Shown here piece after piece: positions 56,017-64,000 of a DNA stretch of 64,000 nucleotides (position 1 is its first letter; each line of letters begins with the position of its first letter). The stretch covers positions 3,861,117 to 3,925,116 of the forward strand of contig OX465121.1 of the NCBI GenBank assembly GCA_949987565.1. The letters run 5' to 3'. The translations under genes were made by a program, and so were the position numbers. Source of the DNA: Luidia sarsii (lineage: Eukaryota; Echinodermata; Asteroidea; Paxillosida; Luidiidae). A model generated the notes under the pieces. It saw only the letters and a list, made by a program, of their open reading frames with translations. It had not been told where the DNA came from and searched no databases.

Positions 56017-58634
56017 GTAAGGGATCACTGACTCACCATAGAAGTATCGTTAGCCGACAAGTAGTATTCCTAGCCCAGAAGTTTACAAGTATCATACAAC
56101 TACAAGTGGGCGTTGCCAACTGACAAGTGTAGATGTATACAAGTCATACATGTATACATGTGTCATACAAATATGAAAGTACCATACAGTATTCTACGTG
56201 TATAACTTAGTATCATACAAGTATACAAGTATCAGTATCATACAAGTAAGCAAGTATCGTACATGTGGACGTTGACAACTGACAAGTACTGAAGTAGATG
56301 TATACAAACATCACACAGGTCATACACAACTAACACAGGCCACACACAAGTCATACATGTACATAATACTACACATACAGTATACTATAGTTACTACGTG
56401 TACAAATTAGTATCATAAAAGTATCAATATCATAATTATACAAGTACCACACTATCATACATGTACCATACATATACCATACAAGTATGCAAATAATTAT
56501 GTAAGTATGCAAGTGTGAAAGTATCTTACAAGTATACATGCTACAAGTATCACACTAGTATACCGGTATCATACATGTACCATACCAGTATGCAAGCATC
56601 ATCCAAGTACACGTGTATTGTACCATACAGCCTGGTAATTTAGTGGTATACATAAGGTACATGTCACATTGTGTAGACGAATACACGATAGTATACCTGA
56701 AGAATACAAGTATACACACATTATAATGCCACATTGACGTCTTCACAATTCTTAGGAATAATCCTGGTTATTGATAATGCTTGATTTATTCCCTTGATCG
56801 CGTGGATTGATTAAAATGATTTTATGATAATCACTGTACATTGTAGGCTCCATGTACATAAATCAATGGTTTCGTCTTCGTTGATCAAGTACACGACTCA
56901 ATGGTCATCACATGTATCTCAAATTCTCAATATGCTAATTACTTTTCCATGTATAATCGTTCTTATAAATGCATGCATTATTCCTGCATATCCATAGATA
57001 TGCATTATTCCTGCATATCTAGGGATTGAATCAGAGGTCCCTGGTCTGGCGTCTTCCCCGATATGCCGGATACACATTGGAAGAATCATATCAGGCCTAT
57101 CCCTATTTTCAATGCACCGCAATATTATCTCTTTTGCATCACACAGTACAGTATTTGTGTGTGCCCAGTAGAAGATAGCGTCGTGACTCTTTGACTACAA
57201 ATGCGTGAACTATAGATGTAGCCACAGACCCGCTTAAGCAAGAAAACATGCTTAGCATGAAAATGCGTCCTTGTTTGATACAAGACTGCCAGTCATATTT
57301 CACTCGATGCTTTCTGCCCTCAAGTTGTATTCCAGCCATGGGTGCTTAGCATAAAATATCAGTGGAACTTTGGCCGGCAACAAGATTTTATTCGGCAAGG
57401 CTTTTCATGCAGGCCAGTGCAACCCCAAGCCCGAAAGACAAACAGCATTTCGCTGGACCATTGGTATTTATCCCCTTTTGTGATAATGTAAAATTTTTCT
57501 TCAAAGTGCCCTAAATCCTAAAATTTCATCCTCCATCTCATTGGCCCTTGTAACCCAGATCCTACATTTTCCTCAATTGACCAAAACTCCACATGCCCCC
57601 AATCCTACAGAATCCTCCTCCATCACATTGGGCCGTGTAGCCCAGATCCTACATTTTCCTACAGTGACAAAACTCCATATGCCCCAAATCCTGCAAATTC
57701 CTACAATGCATCAACTGCCACATGCCCCAAATCCTACGAATTCCTACAATTGGACAATAGGATTCTGTAGGATTTGGGAGGGTTAGGGTTATTAAGCCCA
57801 TTTTGGTGCTTAAACAGCTGTATGAAATTTCCCCCTGCTCTCCTTGGATCGACTGTCATATTGCCCATTGTGTACATGGAGTTCAGTCAGGCGTGTCCAA
57901 TGCGTGTCCAATGACCGGAGCGGCACGTGTTTCGCCAATCTTCGGAGTCAGACTGACAAGTGGCCCATTGCAAGTAACTAATGCATGAACATATTACTTC
58001 ACTGGAATTTGATTCTTAATTTCACTGTAAATCCTCTCTCTTACTCTACCGTCATCAGTCACCCAGCGCGCGATATAGATAGTCTCCACCGATGTCTTAT
58101 ACTTTTATAGGAGCAAATTATCTTTTCTTGGCACCACATTCTACAGAAATCTGACAAATTACTTCTGAAAGCGCTTCAGCTCTCAATCCTATAGGATGTG
58201 CGGTTTTCCCTCAGGATAACGAATATCCTTGACCCATGACCCTCTTAACACGGCTTTGGGGTTTCGTCCAGACATGTGGTCCTTGGTAAGACCATGGAGG
58301 GCTTAGTCGAGGAGGGACTTAGGATGGCTTCCTTGTTCCTCCACCGAATTAGCCTGGATTTGAATCCAGCGTTCCGTTCCACCCCTGACCGCTATATTAT
58401 TTGTTTTCCGTACCACATAATTATTCGCTATAGGCCCATGATTATGTTTGTGGACAAACAAAGAATGAAGAATTGAGTCTCAGGTCACTCAAATTGCTCA
58501 CGTACGTTGTATTCGATGTGCAGAAAGCCTTATTGGCTGTGCAGAAAGCCTATCCCTAGCTTTAACTTCAATTGGTATAGCCCCCTCCCCTCCCCTTGCC
58601 CAACACCACGTAAATTGTTTGTGCACGAGAGAGG

Positions 58635-58668
<34 letters not shown>

Positions 58669-59019
58669 GAGAGAGAGGGAGAGAGAGAGAGAGAGGGGGA
58701 AGAGGGAGAGGGATAGAGATAGGGAGAGACCGAGAGAGAGACTGAGAAATAGAGAGAAAAACCGAGAGAGAGAGAGAGACAGACAGAGAGAAACTTTCAA
58801 CGAGAAGATATGTCAAAAATCAAAATTCCAGCAACCAATGCCATAGGAGTTTTAATATTGAATTAGTCTCTGTCTTTTTGTCATGTTGTGGGTTCACATC
58901 AGCTTGCCCGCCTTGTCCATTTATAGTCAAGTGGATGCACAGATTTTTTTAAAGAGTCTTGTCTTTATTGTTCGTAGGAAACGAACGAAATCCGCGTCTC
59001 TCTATGTTGTTACTGTTAT
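56017..59019 (+). other. MTCL/SOGA-like intron 1, first part
   Basis: The intron begins GTAAGGGATC. At 56085-56740 it is built of degenerate TACAAGTATCATACAAGTA units. At 57540-57790 a degenerate repeat of CCCCAAATCCTACA-AATTCCTACA occurs about four times. At 58625-58800 there is a GA-rich microsatellite. Nothing else was recognised. Confidence 0.6.
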
Positions 59020-59385
59020 TTAGAGGGATAACGCGACATTGGTCGAGGTCAAAGAATAGCATCCATACGTTGTCTGATCCAACATATGCATTTAATAGCA
59101 CACCTGGGAAATTTTCAGCTCAATCCGCCAACCGAGTCTCGGGAAAATAGTGAAAAACCGCTTCATTTGTGTCGCGAAAATGCAGCATTCAACGAACGAA
59201 CTGTTCCGAACAAAACGTTTAGATCTCTATGAGACGTAAGCGATTTCTTTTACTCTTTTCTCCAAAAAATACAACAATTTCAGTGCGAGGTTTATAATAT
59301 AACCATCTTCAGACTGTATAAGTTTCATGTAAATCTGTGAGCATTTCTGTTGTGCGATCTTACCAATGTTGTGTAGGGGCTTTAA
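59020..59385. mobile_element. MITE family D copy
   Basis: It runs from TTTAGAGGGATAACGCGACA, TTGGTCGAGGTCAAAGAATA to CCAATGTTGTGTAGGGGCTT, TAAA. It has the inner blocks AACATATGCATTTAATAGCA and AATGCAGCATTCAACGAACG shared with the 32-kb pair. Confidence 0.82.
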
Positions 59386-62300
59386 ACCAAGTTGTTCGTC
59401 TGCATACTGCATAGGCCTATTATTATTATTAAGACCCCGAGTATTGAACCAAGACGAGCGCTGCTCTGACTTGTCCGGGGCCAGACGAGATGGCATTGGT
59501 ATCAATTACGCTAGCCGAGCAGACATTTTAAACATGACACGATTAATTGTCGGAACAGATGCGACATGGAACACCAACGCAGAGGCACGTAGCGGCCCGC
59601 ATTGCGCCAACAAATAACAAATGCTTGCCCGGCGATTTCGTACGGAGCATGCACCAGCCACAACACAGCTATGCCTACCGATAACGGGAGTGAAAACATT
59701 AGCCCGATTGGAACTTTGAAGTCATTATTGTGGCTGAATGTGGACGAATTCCACGCCAGAACTCCCCTTCGTGGAGGCCGACTGCATGATAGAGCCACGT
59801 GCAAACTAAATGTCAACTGAATGTCATCTTGTGAAAACCTCTTTATCATATTGACCTGCACACACGGCCAAGCTACCGTATCTCGTTTTCTACGCAGATA
59901 TTCAACACGGAAATTCAAAACGAATTGAGCACGCAGGAATGTATGCAATATGCCTTCACTGTGAGCACTATAACCCATATAGCATTGGATAATACAGTTG
60001 TTGAGAATCGCCCGCTCATTCGGCATCGATTTGTTGCCATGCCGCCATGTTGTTTTTAACCCCTCTCTTTGTACTGCGTGCACTACACGGTTCTGCGTGT
60101 GTGACACCGTTATACGTGATCGCACGTGCCCGCACTCTACGCGTATAATGCATAAACATGATTATGCGCGCGGAATCGGATGGCGTTTTTCAGCCAGCAA
60201 TATTGTACGCGCATACGGCCTGTGCCCGCGGTCATTTATCGGTTCAGTTCAGCTCACCACAACTGTACCCTACACACACGCTGGACGGTACGCCAAGAAC
60301 TCCCGAGCCTGAAATGCGCAAATTATCTGATGGAAGTCTATTTCCGTCCTATCAAAGCATAAGACACGTTAGAAATCAGTTGGAATTCGACGCCATTAAA
60401 GCATGCTCGTATTCCGTAACTGGAGTAGTAGTCTAAACCATGCATGTTCTTCAAGTGCGTGCATGATTTCTTTCAGAATCTATTTCGGGTATTCTTTTAT
60501 CGGGGAGATCACTGTGGTCCTCTCAGGGGGTTCTAATTTGTAGGCAGCCATTGTCCTCTTGACCTTTTCGCGCCCCATACCTTGGCATTCCCTCCTGCTC
60601 CCCCGCTTTCATTCTATAGGCCTACACTCTTAAACAAGAAAAAATCCCCATCGCTCGAGTCTTCGATGGGAACCGTCGAACGAAATCACCAGGCAGTCCA
60701 GAGTAGCCCGATCAATTGACTGTGTTTTAATTACCAGTGCAAATTACTCATTAGCGAGTACGATACTCCCTATCACCATGAGGGATGCACCGGGCATAAT
60801 TATTAATATATGCCCGTCCTATACTCCGCGGTAATCAATTAGCATGGTGAGCACTAATTCAGGTTTAAGAGAGAAAAGAAGAAAGACCCCTCCCTGACTC
60901 ATCGGGAGATGTAGGCCTACGCCAGACCACCGCCTGTAGTACTACAGTATAGACCCATTCCTGCAATATAATATTCGCACGCTCGTCTATGCATCCACGA
61001 TACACGACACGCGTATTGACGCGTAGGTTGCGTGTTGACCCGATATTTATATTCCGCACGTCGCTTGCGTTCGATAGAATTACCCCCAACCGCTCAAATG
61101 AGGTTCCTTTTTAATATGCTCGCGGCGTTCGAGCGGTATTCGATGGTCCTGCTAGCAACGAGCTCTTTGCCGGTAGCTGTATTCCTGACCCCCTTTTCTC
61201 TGACACCCTCTCCTTTTCCGACACCCCCTCAGGAATTGAAAAAAAAGGAAATTAGCATAATTTATTTGATAAGGGAACTGCCTTTTCTTGTTGCAGCATG
61301 AAGATTTGGAGGGTTGATTAAGTTACCGACCTCCGTCCACCCTGGTAACTTAAACAGCGGATTGTTTGCACACACCCTTCTCCACCTGAATAAAATTAGT
61401 ATAAATTATGATCATGTAGTTTACTTAGACATTGCTGGAACTCAGAAAAAAAAATAATGAATGGAAGTTGAGGTTGTGAATCGTGATATCAAGTAACCTG
61501 CCTACCAAATGAAGTAAAGGGTATGACTCATACGTGGTGCGTAAACATTTGAGTTTATCTTCTGTACAGAAAGAAATTGCTCAACGAGGGTTATTCATTG
61601 ATCTTTAGTTTTGGTACTGCCTATCATCCTTTGCTCCGTGCACCGTTTTATCTTGCGCACAGTGGAATTTCCGCCCGTCAAACAGAATAATAGGTGTTAT
61701 CTTGACAGTGTCTGGCGGTCTACCGATTATAGAAGTGAATCGATATAATATTATAATAGTGATATCAAGCTAATTATACATGCAGGCATTGTGCATAGAT
61801 CGAGTGTGATTTGCGGGCATTACGCATGTTGCTGTCTTCTCGTAACCTACTGTCAGTGGTGGTGTAGTGACCCTCTGTGTGCATTGAGAAGTTTGGAGCG
61901 GAGGACGTTCGGAATTTCCCCACAGGACGTGGGACTGGGTCTCTCTGAGAGACGGTGTACAATGGTCACAGCGCACATTCAATGGGGGGAGTAACCTATA
62001 AGTGTATGGCCACATTGTTCCATTCCATTTGCGCACGAACCAGCTCCGTACCCTCCCATGCGCCCCAAGGTCGCCGTTTTATTGGAGAAGGGTGCGCTGT
62101 AATGGTGTTGAATACTGCACTCCAGTATGGCTCCAAACGTGGAATGACCTGATTATGCATTCTGCTCCATGCTTTTCTTGGCAGTACCGCGAACAAAGAG
62201 CCTTGTACCGCACTGTGAGCTAACTTACATAATCATGCGCTAGGAAAAGTACTTGCAAACAATAATTTGAGGATTACAAGTTTCATTTACTAGTTAATTT

Positions 62301-63315
62301 CAGATCCACGTCAATAAATGCCGTTGGTTGTACCAACCATTATGATAATATAACACACGAGAATGATCGTTTGGAAGATTATTGGTCGCTGCATCGTTTC
62401 TGGACGCACAGTTGATGATACAGCCCCGCGAGTATGTGTTTGTAGATAGTCTTAACCAAACGCTAATCCCGCCTCGCTATTGCGCGCATAAGAGAAAAAA
62501 ATTGTCTGGGCGATAGGATGAATAATGTGCCTTGCGTGTCTGTTGTGCAGCCGGTCTTTGTTAGGCAGCTGAAATGGGGGGGGGGGGGGACTGTCATACA
62601 TACTAATGTACGTAGGCCTAGCTAGTACAATGGCTGCTATCGCTTAATTGCATTCACAACTCGTGTCAGGCTAACCCCGTCGACCCAAAATCATGCTCTG
62701 CGATTATTATAATGACTCTCTCCTGTTTTGATATAGTCATATTCTAACAACCGTGGAATGTATTGCGTGGGTCTGATTGCATTGACTAAATCTCCGTTCC
62801 TCGCACCGGCGCACACCAGGGGCTTAGCCGTCGAAGTTTATCATTTTGTCTCGATGCTAGAAACAACAGAGTTCCTAGTTCCTACATCTGGGAATAACAA
62901 ATAATGTATGATCTGTAAATTGATGTTTTTTTTCCATCCATTGCAATTTGATCACCGTTGCCGCTTTTATATTCGAACATTATGTCCCAGATTTAATTCA
63001 TGAAAATTGATAACACTTTCCAGGAACCACTCGAGACAGATTGGTTGTATTAACACGACTCTAAGCCACTGATAATCCAATAAAATGAAATTGAATTTTC
63101 CATTTGCATACTAGCAAATGGAAAATTCAATTTATTAGTATTATACTATAGTACTATGTTTGATTGAGATTTGAAGGTTTTTCTCGGTGATATAATAGCA
63201 GAAGTGTTAGGCCCTACGGTAGGTCTGTGGTGACACCGTGCAAAAAATATATTTTGTTAGTAAGTGTAAGAACCACACTAAGTTACTCACAAAAAAAATT
63301 ATGTTTGTAAATGAA
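59386..63315 (+). other. MTCL/SOGA-like intron 1, second part
   Basis: I found no exon with similarity to the next MTCL/SOGA segment. A perfect hairpin with 20-bp arms (63088-63107 and 63114-63133, AAATTGAATTTTCCATTTGC) and a G-run at 62577-62591 are present. Frames such as the minus-strand 59511-60125 (204 codons) and plus-strand 60158-60436 have no recognisable domain. Confidence 0.4.
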
Positions 63316-63980
63316 TGTCATCCGGCACAGCATAATGAGGAACAACCCCCGCTTTTGAGATTTTGAGGTTTTCTAATGGTGTGAAAGAGTATACCATTAG
63401 CTTTCAAATTATATCATTTTTTTTTTCTATGTGAACTTTGTTGTAAATAGTACAAGGGGACTTCGCTCGTTCATTTGGTACCAGACACAATATAGTAGCA
63501 CCATTCTAACTCCTCGAAAGCGGCCATTCAAAGAGACATGAACTTTACATTTTCATGAAAACAGTACACAAACACTCCCCCGAAATCCTCGGTTTTTTTT
63601 CAACATTTAGAGACGGATTTCGGAAAAATCCTTTGGACATAACATCCTCCAATACATTAACTTTCCAAAAATACAAAACAACAAAAATTGATTTTTAATC
63701 GAATTGAGAAGATACTTTGACTTCAGGCGTTGTTTACTGGAAAAGTAAGGAGGAATATCTCACCAAAACACTTTTCGAGTAAACAACGCCTAAAGTCAAA
63801 GTATCTTCTCAATTCGATTAAAAATCAATTTTCTTTGTTTTTGGATTTTCGGAAAGTAAATGTATTGGAAGAATCTATTTGAAATTATTTGAAAGCTAAT
63901 GGTACACTCTTTCACATTATTAGAAAATCTCAAAATCTCAAAAGTGGGGGTTATTCCTCATTATGATGTGCCGGGTCACA
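63316..63980. mobile_element. MITE family A, copy 10 (composite long form)
   Basis: The left end is diverged (TGTCATCCGGCACAGCATAA). After the extra inner block it reaches a damaged right end at 63730-63760, where it joins head to head with a second element, whose own end is TGATGTGCCGGGTCACA at 63980. Two insertions or a partial duplication are fused here. Confidence 0.85.
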
Positions 63981-64000
63981 TATGGTTTATTTTCCGAAGG

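Noticed and set aside
59511..60125. 204-codon minus-strand frame
   Set aside because: No recognisable domain, no splice-site pattern, and composition like surrounding intron. It lies antisense inside the MTCL/SOGA-like intron.
60158..60436. Plus-strand frame ending in a protein-like stretch (RKLSDGSLFPSYQSIRHVRN)
   Set aside because: It reads somewhat like coding sequence but has no acceptor/donor pair matching the phase of the upstream MTCL/SOGA exon and no family match.

Overview
This window looks like nuclear DNA of an invertebrate animal, most likely a marine deuterostome such as an echinoderm, hemichordate or amphioxus. Genes are split by GT-AG introns of 0.5-3 kb, GC is low except in one CpG-rich first exon, and the intergenic and intronic DNA is packed with short inverted-repeat transposons (MITEs), tRNA-derived repeats and tandem arrays. 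The phylum is an inference from repeat style and protein similarity. There is no operon structure and no sign of bacterial or viral genes.

Four protein-coding genes can be supported by splice sites, matching intron phases and protein similarity. (1) A ketohexokinase (KHK, PfkB sugar kinase) lies on the minus strand from 9445 leftwards. Six exons are present (9306-9445, 7115-7231, 5226-5360, 3408-3480, 2700-2858, 88-176) and the C-terminal catalytic exons lie beyond the left edge. (2) A small secreted protein gene lies on the plus strand at 26431-30505 in four exons, with a TATA box and a poly(A) signal. It may carry a domain distantly like the farnesoic acid O-methyltransferase domain. (3) The mitochondrial ATP synthase inhibitory factor IF1 (ATPIF1) is complete on the minus strand, 42664-36470, in four exons. 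(4) A very large GC-rich first coding exon of an MTCL/SOGA-family microtubule-crosslinking protein lies on the plus strand at 53311-56016. The rest of that gene lies in or beyond an intron of at least 8 kb.

Between and inside these genes: a 1.9-kb (CCCTT)n/(CCCTCCCCTT)n/(CCCGCCCCTT)n array in KHK intron 5; a 21-bp minisatellite in KHK intron 3; a large tandem satellite at 10.1-17.8 kb with about 0.8-1.2-kb units rich in TGACGTCA and CACGTG sites; an imperfect kilobase-scale duplication at 19.3-22.0 kb; ten copies of one MITE family starting TGTGACCCGG; several other MITE families; a 115-bp tandem array of tRNA-Cys-like units and a 23-bp minisatellite in IF1 intron 2; an 840-bp GA/CT tract ending at the last IF1 splice acceptor; and two adjacent elements with 9-bp target duplications near 47 kb.

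The genes have unrelated roles (fructose metabolism, an unknown secreted role, ATP synthase control, microtubule organisation) and nothing suggests they work as a pathway. The most unusual feature is the tandem arrays sitting within about 10-100 nt of splice sites in two of the genes. Those arrays and the CRE-rich satellite deserve most attention.
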